The notes: generated by a model not told the origin, from the sequence alone. Positions 1 through 12,206 are shown, counted from the first letter of the stretch. The stretch is DNA of 64,000 nucleotides from Synaphobranchus kaupii (GCA_029718625.1 CM056383.1:64914849-64978848); one strand, 5' to 3'. Program-made: numbers and translations.

Positions 1-2148
1 GCTTCCACGGTCCCGTTCCTCGGCTTCATTATCGAGGAGGGCAGTATCCGGGCGGACCCTGTGAAAATCAAGGCGGTGACAGAATGGCCCCAACCCACCT
101 CCCGCAAGCACCTTCAACAGTTCCTGGGGTTTGCAAATTTCTACCGCCGCTTTATTCGCAATTACAGTTCCATTGCTGCTCCCCTGACTAAACTCACTTC
201 CGTTGCCCTGCCTTACTGTTGGAATTCCGATGCCCAGCGAGCTTTCGAGCTACTCAAGGCTCGGTTTTCCTCAGCACCTATCCTCCTTCACCCTGACACT
301 TCTCGGCAGTTTGTCGTTGAGGTGGATGCCTCCGACACCGGCGTGGGGGCCATTCTGTCTCAACGGTCCGCCTCTGATAGCAAGCTCCATCCCTGCGCAT
401 TCTTCTCCCGGAGGCTGTCCTCCGCCGAGAGGAACTACGATGTCGGGGATCGGGAACTGCTGGCGATAAAACTGGCTCTTGAGGAGTGGCGCCACTGGCT
501 GGAGGGGGCAGGTACCCCTTTTCTTGTTTTTACCGACCATCAAAACCTCATTTATTTAAGATCTGCCAAGAGGCTCAATTCTCGTCAGGCTAGATGGTCG
601 TTATTTTTTGCACGCTTTAATTTCTCTGTTTCTTTCCGCCCTGGTTCCCGTAATATTAAAGCAGATGCCCTGTCCCGCATTTTTTCCCCTCCCTCCAGTC
701 CTGCTGATCCGGAGCCCATTTTGCCGGCCTCCTGTGTGGTGGCTGCGGTCTCCTGGGAGATTGAGGGCATTGTGAAGGCCGCCCAGACTTCCCAACCGGA
801 CCCCCGCAATAACCCTAACTCCTGTCTTTTTGTCCCCGATTCCGTCCGCTCCCAGGTCCTCGAATGGGTTCACGCCTCGTGCCTGGCATGTCACCCAGGT
901 GTCGCCAGAACTATCGCCCTCGTCAGGAGGAGTTTCTGGTGGCCTACCCTTAAAGGGGATACCCGTGCCTTCGTCCTGGCCTGCTCGGTGTGCGCCAGGA
1001 GCAAGGCTTCCCACCAGCCTCCCTCCGGTCTTCTCCTTTCCCTCCCCGTCCCTGGCCGTCCTTGGAGTCACATTGGTGTGGACTTCGTAACCGGTCTGCC
1101 GTTGTCAGAAGGTAACACCGTCATTCTGACAATAGTGGACCGGTTCTCCAAGGCGGTTCACTTTGTTCCCCTCCCCAAGCTCCCGTCCGCCCTTGAAACC
1201 GCTGAGCTCTTGGTGCTACACGTGGTCAGGCTGCACGGGATCCCCTCGGACATCGTGTCAGACCGTGGGCCCCAGTTCTCCTCCCGAGTTTGGAGGGCGT
1301 TCTGTGCAGCCCTGGGTGCCTCTCCTAGTCTTTCCTCGGGTTTCCATCCCCAGTCTAATGGTCAGGCAGAGAGGGCGAACCAGGACCTGGGGGCCGCCCT
1401 GCGGTGCGTTACAGTGCGCAATCCCGCCTCTTGGAGCCGTTTTCTCCTCTGGGTCGAGTACGCACATAACTCCCTTAAAAGTGCCTCTACTGGCCTATCC
1501 CCGTTTGAGTGTGCTTTAGGCTATCAACCCCCTCTTCTGTCGACCCAGGAGGCCGAGATAGCTGTCCCCTCTGTTAGGGCCCATGTCCTTCGTTGTAAAA
1601 ACATTTGGAGACTCACACGCACCGCACTCCTTCACGCCAATTCCCGCTCCCAACGTCTGGCGGACCTTCACAGGACCGCAGCCCCACAGTATAGGGCCGG
1701 TCAGCAGGTCTGGCTCTCCACTGCAAACATCTCCCTTCCCTCTTCATCCAGAAAGCTTCAGCCCCGTTTTATTGGTCCCTTCCCCATCATTTGTCTAGTT
1801 AACCCGGTGTCTGTTAAACTTTCCCTCCCCGCCTCCCTCAAAGTTTACCCTGTGTTTCATGTGTCCCAGGTTAAGCCTGTCTCCTCCAGCCCCCTCAGTA
1901 CCCCTACCATCCCGCCTCCTCCCGTCCGAGTTGTTGACAACGCCCCGGCCTACACGGTGAACCGTGTTATTGATATCCGCCGCAGGGGCCGGGGTTTCCA
2001 ATACCTCGTCGACTGGGAGGGGTACGGTCCTGAGGAGAGGTCGTGGCTCCACAAGAGCCTGATCTTGGACCATTCAGTAATCCAAGACTTCCACGAACAG
2101 TTCCCTGACAAGACCAGGCCTCCGGGTACGCCAGGTGGCGTACATTGA
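1..2148 (+). CDS. pol: Ty3/gypsy chromovirus pol polyprotein, 3' part (RT end, RNase H, integrase, chromodomain)
   Basis: This is the end of a retrotransposon pol polyprotein; the frame is open from base 1, so the protein starts upstream of the window. Counting codons from base 1 (715 codons), residues 1-75 are the end of the reverse transcriptase ([17 protein letters not shown], then a [14 protein letters not shown] block). RNase H follows with its four acidic residues visible (D109 in VDASDTG, E152, D179 in FTDHQN, D222 in ADALSR). The integrase has an HHCC zinc motif (H291, H298, C328, C331) and a DDE triad (D361, D421, E457) with exact D-35-E spacing. A chromodomain lies at about residues 651-700 ([15 protein letters not shown]). 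No stop or frameshift interrupts it, which suggests a young insertion. GC content is far above the flanking DNA. In this family the protein copies element RNA and integrates the cDNA; the chromodomain is thought to guide target choice. Assignment to the chromovirus branch is firm, the exact family is not. Confidence 0.95.
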   Translation, partial: ASTVPFLGFIIEEGSIRADPVKIKAVTEWPQPTSRKHLQQFLGFANFYRRFIRNYSSIAAPLTKLTSVALPYCWNSDAQRAFELLKARFSSAPILLHPDTSRQFVVEVDASDTGVGAILSQRSASDSKLHPCAFFSRRLSSAERNYDVGDRELLAIKLALEEWRHWLEGAGTPFLVFTDHQNLIYLRSAKRLNSRQARWSLFFARFNFSVSFRPGSRNIKADALSRIFSPPSSPADPEPILPASCVVAAVSWEIEGIVKAAQTSQPDPRNNPNSCLFVPDSVRSQVLEWVHASCLACHPGVARTIALVRRSFWWPTLKGDTRAFVLACSVCARSKASHQPPSGLLLSLPVPGRPWSHIGVDFVTGLPLSEGNTVILTIVDRFSKAVHFVPLPKLPSALETAELLVLHVVRLHGIPSDIVSDRGPQFSSRVWRAFCAALGASPSLSSGFHPQSNGQAERANQDLGAALRCVTVRNPASWSRFLLWVEYAHNSLKSASTGLSPFECALGYQPPLLSTQEAEIAVPSVRAHVLRCKNIWRLTRTALLHANSRSQRLADLHRTAAPQYRAGQQVWLSTANISLPSSSRKLQPRFIGPFPIICLVNPVSVKLSLPASLKVYPVFHVSQVKPVSSSPLSTPTIPPPPVRVVDNAPAYTVNRVIDIRRRGRGFQYLVDWEGYGPEERSWLHKSLILDHSVIQDFHEQFPDKTRPPGTPGGVH

Positions 2149-2156
2149 GGGGGGGG
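2147..2156 (+). promoter_or_regulatory. Polypurine tract of the gypsy element
   Basis: A run of ten purines (GAGGGGGGGG) overlaps the pol stop codon and lies 3 bases before the LTR start. In LTR retrotransposons such a tract primes plus-strand DNA synthesis. Position and composition support the call. Confidence 0.75.
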
Positions 2157-2837
2157 TACTGTAACGTTCCGTTCCCGTCCTGTCCGTTTTCCATGTTTTC
2201 CTTGTTTCCTTCCGTGTCATGTTGGATCCCTTGTCCGTGTTTCCCTCCTGGCTGTGGACTGGGCGTCTCCCTCGGGTACTTTTGGTTTCATTTTCCACTT
2301 TAGCTTCCGCCTATCACTCGCCCCTCTCGTTACTCACATTCCTCACTGCTGTGCTTCGGCAATCACTCCTGATTTAACATCACACCTGTTTCTCGTTTTC
2401 TCCTTCACTTCCTGCACCATTTAAACCCCTGGCTGGCTGCTATTCAGCGCCAGTTCGTTGACTAACCTACCGTGTTTGTTTCGTATCCCGTTTCTGGTCC
2501 AGTGTTTGTGAGCCTGCTGGTTCATACCTGTTCGCCTGGTTTCCTGACTGGTAGCTATCTCTGCTAAACTTTCGCTGCTGCATGCATTTACCTGTTTCCC
2601 TTCAAAACCTCCAGACGCCGCAGTTCCAGTCTTCCCGCAGCTGTGTTTGTCCTCCCCGTGTTACGTACCTCCCGTACTCGTGTTGCGGTACCAGGACCTC
2701 TGCATGCCAGCCGGCTTACGCCAGTATTGCCCGAGCTACGCCGCACCTTCCAACTCGGCGGTGCATTCACCAGCTACAGTCCTGTCACAACACCCTGCCT
2801 TTAACCTCTGCTTTCTGCCCGGTTACTCAAGCTACCC

Positions 2838-3532
2838 GGTCCAGTTTCCAGTCCTGTTCCAGCCCAGTTCCGATCCAGTTTCCTGTCCAGCTCCAGTCCA
2901 GTTTCCAGTCCAGTTCGAGTCCAGTTCCGGTGTTTTAGACACCTCCGTTCAAGTCCAGTTCCGGCTTGGAACAAGTTCCGTGCCGTCCCCTGTGTTCCTG
3001 AGTGGACCTTCCGGTCCAGCTTCCAGTCCAGTTCCAGTCCAGTTCCGGTGTTTTAGACACCTCCGTTCAAGTCCAGTTCCGGCTTGGAACAAGTTCCGTG
3101 CCGTCCCCTGTGTTCCTGAGTGGACCTTCCGGTCCAGTTTCCAGTCCAGTTCCAGTCCAGGTCCGGTGTTTCATACACCTCCGGTCAAGTCCAGTTCCGG
3201 CTTGGAACAAGTTCCGTGCCGTTCCCGTTTCCTGAGTGGACCTCCCGGTCCAGTTTCCAGTCCAGTTCCCAGTCCAGTTCCAGTCCAGTTCCGGTGTTTT
3301 ATACACCTCCGTTCAAGTCCAGTTCCGGCTTGGAACAAGTTCCGTGCCGTTCCCGTTTCCTGAGTGGACCTTCCGGTCCAGTTACCAGTCCAGTTCCGAT
3401 CCAGTTTCCAGTCCAGTTCCAGTCCAGTTCCAGTCCAGTTCCGGTGTTTTAGACACCTCCGCTCAAGTCCAGTTCCGGCTTGGAACAGTTCCGTGTTTCT
3501 TCAAGTCCAGCTCCGGCTTGGAGCAGTCCTCA
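2838..3532 (+). repeat. Minisatellite inside the LTR (unit 116-128 bp)
   Basis: The block AGTGGACC recurs at 3001, 3119, 3235 and 3363, giving units of 118, 116 and 128 bp, each made of smaller CCAGTTCCAGT-like steps plus a unit-specific CACCTCCGTTCAAGTCC part. Incomplete units flank the series. Copies differ by a few substitutions and by added short CCAGTTC steps, which explains the length differences. The array is free of stops over long distances in more than one frame, which gives spurious open frames such as 2647-3363. Confidence 0.9.
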
Positions 3533-3606
3533 GTTGGACGCTATCCTGTGTTAACTAACTAACCTGTTTTGCTCCCGTGTACAGCTTTGGGACCACCCCA
3601 ACGCTT

Positions 3607-3612
3607 AATAAA
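3607..3612 (+). terminator. Polyadenylation signal of the gypsy LTR
   Basis: An AATAAA hexamer lies about 70 bases before the LTR end, where the R/U5 border of gypsy LTRs usually falls. It probably ends element transcripts. Confidence 0.6.
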
Positions 3613-3679
3613 GTTCCACTTTCTGTAATCTGTCTCCTGGTCGTTGCACTTGGGTTCGTCCCGTATCAGGATCGTAACA

Positions 3680-5194
3680 CAGGGTCTTCAATTCAACAAC
3701 ATCAACAAAAAATGTTTAAAGGCTAAGTACACTGTAGATCACTTTTTTTTAAGCTGTAAACATGTTTGTATGCCTACCTTACAATGAAACTAATATAATC
3801 ATTCCGTTATTTCAACAATTCTGAAATAATATTCTTTATCAGAATAATCTCGTAGAAAAGTGTCTTGGTGCTGCCCTCTAATGGTTGAAATTTTCTTTCT
3901 GCTCCCCACTCTGGCCCCGCCCCAATTGTGATATCAGAGTACCTTCTTTTTTTATCATATTGATAATTGTTTCCGCCCACAACGGAAATAGCCGGCACCT
4001 GATTGGTTAGACGCACTACGGTCCTTTGGTTTCGGCTCCATGTTTTTAAACTGGAACAACATGGTGGCCTGTTCATAAACTCTCTTACTCCACATAAAGA
4101 GTCCACTAAACAATTGCAACAATGCAACAATTACAGCCATGTTTAACATGTTTAAATATGTCACCCGGCGCGAGGTTGAGATACATGTCTCGCAAACAAC
4201 CATTTCACAGGAGAAAATCAACAAAATCACTATCCGGTCAAAATTGAGTTAATACCAGAATCATATTCCTGAATCAACAAATTTATTCACCTAAATTTCC
4301 ACTAAATTGTGTTGTGTAAATATGTGAAATTGTGTTAAATATAGGGACTAGTTAGATCTCCAGAGCCCGCCACACGTAAGAAATAACTTTGACTCACCGT
4401 AAATGTACGAGTCCCAAACAAAAATTTTGCATGTTCAAACATGTCCGTCATTGATATGGTTTTAAAGATGGAGATCATACTTTATCGGTCTCTGTGATGA
4501 CGAGTTGTAATATAACGTAATACTTGTGCTCTAGTGTTATAAAGAAATATTTTTTTTACGGCAGAAAAGACCGTTCTTCTTCTTCTATGGAGTGGAACGA
4601 TGTACAGGCGCTGAGGGAGGCTCATGGGTACTGCAGTATTTGAAATACCAAATGAACAACAACAAAAAAAACATGATTTCTCCTAAGCAAAGTTGAAACA
4701 TTCATAACCCAGGGTCATAGCGTTTCACAATCCAGGAGACTCCTAGATGTCATTCTATGTTGCATAATATTGTGGTTATTGCTTAGATTAAAATCTATGA
4801 ATGGGAGAATCAAAAGATATAAAAATGTACATGCCTCATTTACCCTGTTTAAATACATTTTTCAACAGTCTATGGTAAGATACATCTGCACAGCCACCAG
4901 GGCGGTCAAGATCTGCGTATCAACAAACGGTAGCTAGTTGATGGATGCAGACATCCCCTGAGCAAATCTATGATAACTTGCTTAATTCCTAACTAATTTT
5001 GTGAAATATGGCTTGTTATAAACATGGGAATGTTCTGTATAACACAGGATACTTTCCATTTTTTTCAGAACAGCTAGGCTATTTGTAGAACAACCTTTTA
5101 AGAACATCACTTTCAATCATTTACAGGATGACTTTGGTTTTACTTGGACCTGTTTTTACGAACTATTACAACCATGCTTTGGTCACCAACGAAC
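3680..5194. other. No gene seen
   Basis: AT-rich single-copy-looking DNA after the LTR. Open frames on the minus strand between 3807 and 4230 show no domain or codon pattern that I recognise. No repeat ends were found. Confidence 0.5.
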
Positions 5195-5708
5195 CTGCTT
5201 CATATTCATGGTTCAGGTTAGGCCCCTTAGTTCCAGTGAAGGAAAATCTTAACGGTACAGCATACAATTACATTCTAGATGATTCTGTGCTTCCAACTTT
5301 GAGGCAACCGTTTGGGGAAGGCCTTTTCCTGTTTCAACATGACGATTCCCCTGTGCACAAAGCAAGGTCGTCCATACAGAAATGTTTTTTTTGAGATTGG
5401 TGTGGAAGAACTTGACTGGCCTGCACAGAGCCCTGACCCTCAACCCCATTAAATACATTCGGGATCAAGTGGAACACCGACTTCGAGCCAGGCGTAATTG
5501 CCCAGCATCAGTACCCGACTTCACTAATGCTTTCTGGCCGAATGGAAGCAAATCTCTGCAGCAATGTTACAACATCTAGTGGAAAGCCTTCCCAGAAGAG
5601 TGGAGGCTGTTTTAACAGCAAAGGGGGGACCAACTCCATATTAATGACCATGATTTTGGAATGAAATGTTGAACGAGCAGGTGTCCATGTACTTTTGTAC
5701 ATGTAGTG
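5195..5708 (+). pseudogene. Tc1-like transposase, 3' fragment, broken
   Basis: The translation matches the catalytic half of fish Tc1 transposases: a SWFRLGPLVPVK block, then FLFQHDDSPVHKA with the second catalytic Asp kept, then VEHRLRARRNCPASVP. The DDE enzymes of this family cut and paste the element at TA sites. A T-run near 5386-5393 shifts the frame and gives a stop; a second shift occurs in the segment that should read SPDLNPIE, where the third acidic residue is replaced (LNPIK). The element's own right end follows (about 5680-5708, GTCCATGTACTTTTGTACAT and then GTAGTG) next to TA at 5709-5710. The 5' half and left terminal repeat are missing. It cannot make active enzyme. Confidence 0.85.
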
Positions 5709-7461
5709 TATTTCTACAGTGCAAAAAAAGTATAGAAAATGAACAAGTTTGGGATGGCCAAAGCTGTTACCAACTGTTACAAAAGATGTGGGATAGCTAC
5801 CTGGCAAGAAGTAATTACCTGTTTATGAGGGCTCTCCTTGAAGTATTATTGTTACATTTCAATAGGGAGAGCAATTATCAATGTTTTGAAGTTACAAGAT
5901 AATGGGGGAGTCGTGTCAAAATAATTAGGGAAGTAGAAGAATGAAAAAGGATCAGGGTTTAAATCAAAATCAGAGGTTAAACCTTATGAATGTATTATCT
6001 TCATATTTTTATGAATGTGTGGTTTAAACACTATTATAATCAAACTTATTGAAAATCATAGCAAGAACTGTGTTACGGACTACACAACTACAACAAATTC
6101 ATACACATAAACCAATAGTTTCTGGTTTGAGGGGGTATTTTATGATGAGAAAGGGGAGAATTCACAACAAAATCGTTAAAGCCAGTTTTCAGTGTTACAG
6201 TCATATCTCCAGAAATATTTACTCAATCTCATCAAGCGATACCTCACTTTGTAGCTCTGGTTCTGTAATTTAACATGAATTTAATAAAATCTAAATGTCA
6301 AATTTCGAAACGTGTATCTGAAGCATGTTATCCATTTACAGGGGCAAGCATGCCTCTTGTTGTCACACTTAAATTAGGGATGTCGGAACTTATAATTTGC
6401 ATACAATTAACCCTAATCCACTTCAACACACAGCCCAGACCAGGACATTAATCATATTGTGGCTTTATTAAGAGCAGCCTAACAACTATGGGGGTACCTA
6501 CATGGTGATTTTCATACATTGGGAACACCAATTAACCCTTTTTGGGCTTATTGGCAATTTTTCTGTTTAATATTTTTCAGTTATAGATGACATTATAATG
6601 CGCTATAGATCTGCTGATGACTCAGTCCCAAGCCTTGTTTTTTTTTTTAAAGAGGTGATCATTTTCACTCCTCAGATGAATGAGGCTGAGGGTTCTCTCA
6701 TCTGTCCCTGTGAGAAATTACATTACAGACCTGTAAGTAACAGGCAACCTGTTTATAGCCCTAAATCACAATGGCATATGTCAAGAGGCTTCACAAGCCC
6801 ATATTTCATAAGCTAAATGAAATACGTACCTAAATGATGAAAAATACAGGAATAGCCTAATATGAATTTCAGATATAAATAGACTGAAATGACATTATTA
6901 TTTCTCAGTCATACAAGAATGAGGAAAAATATATATTTTGAACGCAAGGCAGCGGGCAAAATTAAATAATTATGAAAGGACAGGGGTTAAGGTTGCATTG
7001 AAGGTTGCATTTCCTATTAGTAACAAACTGAACAATATGGGAAAGAAAAACGTCAGAAATATTATGCTTACACGTTTTTTTGCCGCTTTTTTATATGAAT
7101 AAACATGTTTTTTGCTAGTTCTAAAGAATGAGTGACATTATAGATTAAAGCGCTTTATAATAAATGGAAAGGTACAGTAAGCACTTAAATTTGTGTAGGG
7201 GTGGTCCCAGTTAAAATTGTGGCAGATGTGGAGAGGTCGATCATCTATACACGTCTTCCGCAATGGCTGCACTTGTGTTTCCTCGTTGAAGCATCCTCCA
7301 GGAGCCTCCTCGTTCCTCTCTCCTCCGAGGGAGCATTTTTGAATGTCCTTAAAGATGGCGCACCTCTATTCAGGCTAGGACCGAGGAGACGAGGACGGAT
7401 AAATTAAACGTTTGGAATGAAACCTATATTAAATATTATACAACAGGTAGTTCCGACCATG

Positions 7462-7545
7462 CATTGTGATTGGCCAAGCGCATTCCATGAGTGCTGATGT
7501 ACAGTATGACATCACTCTGACCACATCACCAGCTGGGATCACTCT
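7462..7545 (+). repeat. Unnamed dispersed repeat, copy 1
   Basis: The segment starting TGATTGGCCAAGCGCATTCC, followed by an AGTGCTGAT word and an ATGACATCACTC word, resembles the segment at 9720-9785. The two share the order GATTGG, C-G-TTCCA, AGTGC-GAT, then ATCAC. The family is not one that I can name. Confidence 0.4.
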
Positions 7546-7710
7546 GCTTTGTTTACATTTATAACTGATACATTGTTGGAAAAAGAATATTCTGAACGAA
7601 CTGTATTTGTTGGTGGAGCCAAATTAACAACAAAATCATAATCAATTATTAATTAATAGATTGTTTATGGGCCAGTAGAACTGTTGTATAAAAGCATTGT
7701 CGCACTCCAG

Positions 7711-7741
7711 GCCGTGCTGTTATACTGTGTATCAGCACGGC
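7711..7741. repeat. Short hairpin repeat
   Basis: GCCGTGCTG at 7711-7719 and CAGCACGGC at 7733-7741 form a perfect 9-bp stem around a 13-base loop. It is followed by TGTGATTCG. Such palindromic ends are common in non-autonomous DNA elements, but no second end was found. Confidence 0.5.
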
Positions 7742-9246
7742 TGTGATTCGTTCGTAGGCATATATAGTATAACGGTACTCCCTCTCGTCTTAATTCATCT
7801 AAAAAAATTATATCCCCAAAGTAATCAATATTCTCACATTGCAGGATGTGTAGATATGGAGATTAAAGGTTTACATTATGCAAATTCTGGGGTCATTTAT
7901 TTTTTTTTAAATTAAAATCTTGCTGTATGCATCCTCTGTGCGTACATCAACAGAGACAGTAATGAGGGAGCACTTGCATAACGCTTGCACCAGTGCTTAT
8001 CAATGGCAGGAGGGTATTTCAGAAATGTGAAGTTCTGAAAGCTAAGGTATGTAAGGATATCTATTATAATACATCATATAATATACCAGCCTGGTTTATA
8101 CCAACACGTGTCCTTAATCCTGACGCACATTATTGCAAACTCTTGAGTTTAGTAATCGCCAACATTAATATTAAAAAAATGTATTAGAATTAGAATTAGA
8201 AGTCAAAGTTGCAGTCAAATGTTGATTGTGATCAAAAGATTGTAATAACTTACGGAAAGGTTTCCCAACTGAACCTCAAATATGAAAAAGTATAATGACT
8301 AGATGCATAAAGACCTGTGCAGAAGGAACGTCTGGCCACATTACTTATCCTCTTTTAGATAGAGGTCTTGGTTCAAGGTCTTACTATTTTCAAATTGCAG
8401 TGTCATGACAATAAGTCAAGGTAAGGGTGCAATCTAAGTGTGAGTGAAGGCACACGAGTTGCTTAACACTAGAAAATTGGCACGATGAGAAAATATGACA
8501 AATTTTAAAAGGACATCAAAACCATTACAAGAAAGACAGAAGAGCTGTGATTGATTTGGCTGTTGTTGCCAAGGCCTATTTCAAAATGTCCTCACTGAAA
8601 GGCCACTCAAACTGCCAGACAGATCCTGCTGGCAGCTGTTTCTTTCCGAGAGCTGAAATTCCACTGTGCCTTGGCATTGTGCCATCATAAAAATAGTTCC
8701 AAAATGTGTCTTTAATGAGGCACCACATATGAGAAGAGGTGTAGATTGCCAACTAAACTGCGGGCTGTGAAAGAAATGCATGTCATCAAATTTGCTCGAG
8801 TTAAACAACCACGCTTTGCCAGTGTCAACAAGAGTGAAAACAGCCAAAGCTCACTTTATATTTATTGTATTTTCTTAGCAATCCATTCATGTTCTGCAAT
8901 TTAGCTTTTATTGCGGATTTATTTATTTTTTTAATTTTAAAAACTTATCCCATAAAAACTGTGAGATGTGCAATAGAGATGCTCTGCTCTTTTGAGGTAT
9001 TTTACATATTTGTAATTTCCTGTTTAGTAATGACTTTGATTTTTAAAGGTTTAACACAATAAGAATAAGGGAAGTGTTTTTTCCTGGATCTAATACGGAC
9101 CAAGCCAGGGCAATCTCTGGCCATAGCATTTCTGTGTTCCAGGTAACAGAGTAGCTCCCTGCCTCAGTGCTCATTAATGAAACCGACTGGTGAATTTGGT
9201 AATGCCAGGCACAGGGCGGCATTTATTCAGGCTGTATATGTAGCTG

Positions 9247-9248
<2 letters not shown>

Positions 9249-9293
<45 letters not shown>
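9249..9293. repeat. (TA)n microsatellite
   Basis: About 22 uninterrupted AT/TA dinucleotides. It is able to extrude a cruciform; no other role is suggested. Confidence 0.95.
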
Positions 9294-9297
<4 letters not shown>

Positions 9298-9334
9298 AGT
9301 ATATAATATTTTTGAATTTGTTCAAATGTTCAGT

Positions 9335-9530
9335 AACACTTTCTATGATGCCCATGTCTATAATGCATTATAAACATACTTGTGATGCATTACAATGTGC
9401 TCATAATACAGTGTAGTTACAGTTATAAGCACTCATAAATACGCATAATGCTTTATAACAATAATCATTACACATTATAAAGTATTTTACAATTACTTAT
9501 AAATTATATTAGTATTATAATACATCATAA
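9335..9530. mobile_element. MITE-like fragment with GTAACACTTT end
   Basis: The segment opens with CAGTAACACTTTCTATGATG and continues with repeated CATTATAAACATA/CATAATGC words. GTAACACTT ends followed by AT-rich CATAA words are typical of abundant fish MITEs, and the same terminal type occurs at 43298-44401. The right end is not clear. Confidence 0.5.
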
Positions 9531-9553
9531 TTGCTGGTCACTCACAGACCTAA

Positions 9554-9649
9554 TGACACAACCAATGATTGGTGCAAAACAAATACCATGACTAATAATT
9601 GGCTAACATTTTTGCACACGCTAAAGGCCTTAGTAAATCAAGCCCATAG
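9554..9649. mobile_element. Small palindromic MITE, truncated copy
   Basis: The right part (CTAAAGGCCTTAGTAAATCA followed by AGCCCATAG) matches the right terminal repeat of the element at 12570-12727, and an internal ACCAATGATTGG is also shared. The left terminal repeat is absent. Confidence 0.7.
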
Positions 9650-9719
9650 TGTGTTATTATTATTAACTCTCTGATAGTTGTAATACATTATACAACAGTG
9701 AGATCCAACAGAGTAATAT

Positions 9720-9785
9720 GATTGGCTGAGGCGTGTTCCACCAGTGCCGATATTCAGCGATAACAGCACTCAAATTGCATCACAG
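9720..9785 (+). repeat. Unnamed dispersed repeat, copy 2
   Basis: TGATTGGCTGAGGCGTGTTC followed by CACCAGTGCCGATATTC, related to the segment at 7462-7545. Divergence is substantial. Confidence 0.35.
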
Positions 9786-10194
9786 TGGTGCCCAGCAGCT
9801 GTACGCATTGGCTGTTTGTTGAAAAAAAATGTTTTTAATGTTAAAACATCGTTAAAATCTGTTATTATTATGGCCCAGTTTTAATTTCCCTTTAAATGTG
9901 TAGCTTAATAGCTTAAATGTGCTAGGCTATAACTACAAACAAATTACAAAAGTATCTTGAAGTTTTATTAAGAGCAAGATAAAATCAGGGAAGATCATAA
10001 CAATGCCAATGATGCCATTTACAGCAGTAAAATGACTTGCTAGATCAACTGCTGCTCAAACGAAAGAAAAAATTATAATGATGGACATTATTCTGCTAAA
10101 TCCATTATTAATTCACAACACCGGCACACGTTACTTAAACTAAAGTGAACTGACCAAGCTCTTATGGAGGAGAAAAAAGTGGCAGCCTTTAGAG

Positions 10195-10398
10195 CAGGGG
10201 TGTCAAGCTCCGGTCCTGGAGGGCCGCAGTGTCTGCTGGTTTTTGGTGCGTTTAAGCACAAGTGATTAATTTAAGTCACTAATTGGCTAAGAAGTCCACA
10301 CACCTTGTTCTCAATGCTTTAACTGGGTGCTGATTGAAAGGAAACCACAAATACCTGTAGACACTGCGGCCCTCCAGGACTGGAGTTTGACACCCCTG
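10195..10398. mobile_element. hAT-type MITE, complete, with 8-bp target duplication
   Basis: A 204-bp element with terminal inverted repeats CAGGGGTGTCAAGCTCC and GGAGTTTGACACCCCTG. It is flanked on both sides by the same 8 bases, CTTTAGAG (10187-10194 and 10399-10406), the duplication length of hAT transposons. It has no coding capacity, so it depended on a transposase elsewhere. The element at 45679-45880 has closely related ends. Confidence 0.93.
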
Positions 10399-10406
10399 CT
10401 TTAGAG

Positions 10407-12204
10407 GGTTGGTGAGTTGCCATTTGCAGACCTTGCAGGGGTTATTATTTTGTCTCCAATGGTATATAACCTATAATATTTCCAAATGGCACTCCGGAGG
10501 TGTGGTGGAGTTAAATAACGGTGTACCCTCCAGGCAAAACAATAACACGGCTTGTTGTTTATCGGTCTCTTTGATATTGAGCGTTACCATGCGCACAGCA
10601 CGGATGAGCGCAGAGCACAACTTGACTCCTATAGGCAACGGGATTACAAATTTGAACCCTTATTTCTATATTCCAAATTATTAATTTTCCTGAGAAAAGC
10701 TACCTTTGTATAAATCCAATATAAACTCAGAGATGCATATCTCAGAATGACAGACAGGCAGGTCAGGCAAATGCAGAATGAACCAAAATAGCATATGGAA
10801 TTAACGTTATCAGTATTACCGTAGGCTCTTTAATATCTGATACAAAAAGGTGAGCAGTGAAGCAATACAAATCACTCTTCCTTGATAAAAATGTGAAATA
10901 CACTCAAAATTAGACAACGAGGCATATTTTCGCACTATTGCTAAAGAAAACCTTTGATAAAAAAAGGGCCAGAACCAAAGTAAGTATTCAGAAAACAAGC
11001 CAAAGATAGTTATCACTGAAAAGGATATGTATCCAATTGGAAAGTTGACATAGATAACAATAACAACAATAATGTGGCTGAAATAAATCATGCTCTATAA
11101 AACCAAAAAACGCCAGCAGCATGGTTCTCTGTCAAGGTGGGATTTTCCTCTATCATTTGGCTGTCTGATTGGGAAAGCAGTTGAAATCCGGTCATGTTGA
11201 ATTGAAGGACACTCCACATCTGACAAACGTTTCCTGGCTCCTGCCGACCATGATTCATCATGCGGAATCATCGTGATTGCCTATGACATGACAAAACTAT
11301 AAATGACACACACGCCACTCAAACCTGATTTTATCCCAAAATGTCTTCATGTGCATTTGTCGGCAGTGTACAGTTGTGGTAATTTTCGCTTCAGTCATAT
11401 ATGTTTCTGAATCTATTCATCAATCCAAGTAATCAATGATTCAATTAAATTGTATGTTATAAAGCACATTTCACAAAATTAATGTTTCTATGTTTATAGT
11501 TACCCAGTGTTGTGTTGCCAGAAATATTTCAGTGAGTTGTGTCATCATTGTTCTGCCTCTTTTGTAATCTAATCTAATATAAAAAGATTAGGAAACAGTT
11601 AAATGTCTGTGAAAACAAGAAACAGTAAGACATTTGTGAAATTTGTTGTTGACACATTACTGGCAGTTGTAAACAGCTCATTCATTTATGTTTTTAAATG
11701 ATCCTGAGGTGAGGAAAGAGCCCCCAGAACATTTTAATGGACAACTATTGTATATTCTATGCCCTTTGTTATTGAAAATGTTTCCTTGTTGCTTAGTTAC
11801 TTGAAGTCAACGGGGAAAGAAATAGCAGGGCTAAGTCAAAGAGAGGGAAAAATAGCTCAGAGAAACGACATCACTCAAACGTGTGTTACCTTTTTTCTGG
11901 ACTATTTGTGTTGAGACACAATGTGGCTTTCCCATGAACTGTACTGAGATAGATGGTTCCACATAATTAAAATTAGATTATATTAATATTAGGGTACAAA
12001 ACAAATATTTAAATTATAGTACTAGGACAATGTGTTTTCAACAGGGTACCACAAAGACATTTTTTTTAAATTATTTTCCTTATACCTGTCCTCGGGCATA
12101 CCAGTATTTTCATGGCACTGTGACCATGCACATTGCATTGCAGTCATTCTCTGTGATGCTACAATATGCAAAATAGAGTGCACTGTACATGTGTTTTGTT
12201 TGTT

Positions 12205-12206
<2 letters not shown>
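10407..12206. other. No gene seen
   Basis: AT-rich DNA with only short chance frames. The stretch 11110-11300 is somewhat GC-richer and non-repetitive. No element ends were recognised. Confidence 0.4.

Larger units (their letters stand above)
2160..3679 (+). mobile_element. 3' LTR of the gypsy chromovirus
   Basis: The LTR begins TGTAACG directly after the polypurine tract and ends CGTAACA, a near inverted match, with the standard TG...CA ends. It is about 1520 bp, long for the group because it contains a minisatellite. A TTTAAA-type TATA-like box lies near 2420 and an AATAAA polyadenylation signal at 3607-3612, in the order expected for U3, R and U5. The 5' LTR would be outside the window, so the boundaries rest on the terminal motifs only. 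Confidence 0.8.
5711..9248. other. No gene seen; scattered repeat traces
   Basis: AT-rich DNA with many short chance frames. A slightly GC-richer block at 7220-7400 contains mirrored CTCCTCG/CGAGGAG words. A second block at 8580-8850 and a third at 9080-9240 look non-repetitive and could be conserved non-coding DNA, but that cannot be judged without comparison. Related segments at 7462 and 9720 and a hairpin at 7711 are listed separately. Confidence 0.4.

Noticed and set aside
601..1071. 156-codon minus-strand frame inside pol
   Set aside because: Shadow of the GC-rich pol gene on the other strand; the plus-strand frame has the domain matches.
2647..3363. 238-codon frame and overlapping frames at 3002-3562
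   Set aside because: They lie in the LTR minisatellite; several frames are open at once because the repeat units lack stops. No family resemblance and no own start signal.
2838..3532. Possible CRISPR-like direct repeat array
   Set aside because: Units are contiguous with no unique spacers, in a eukaryotic LTR.
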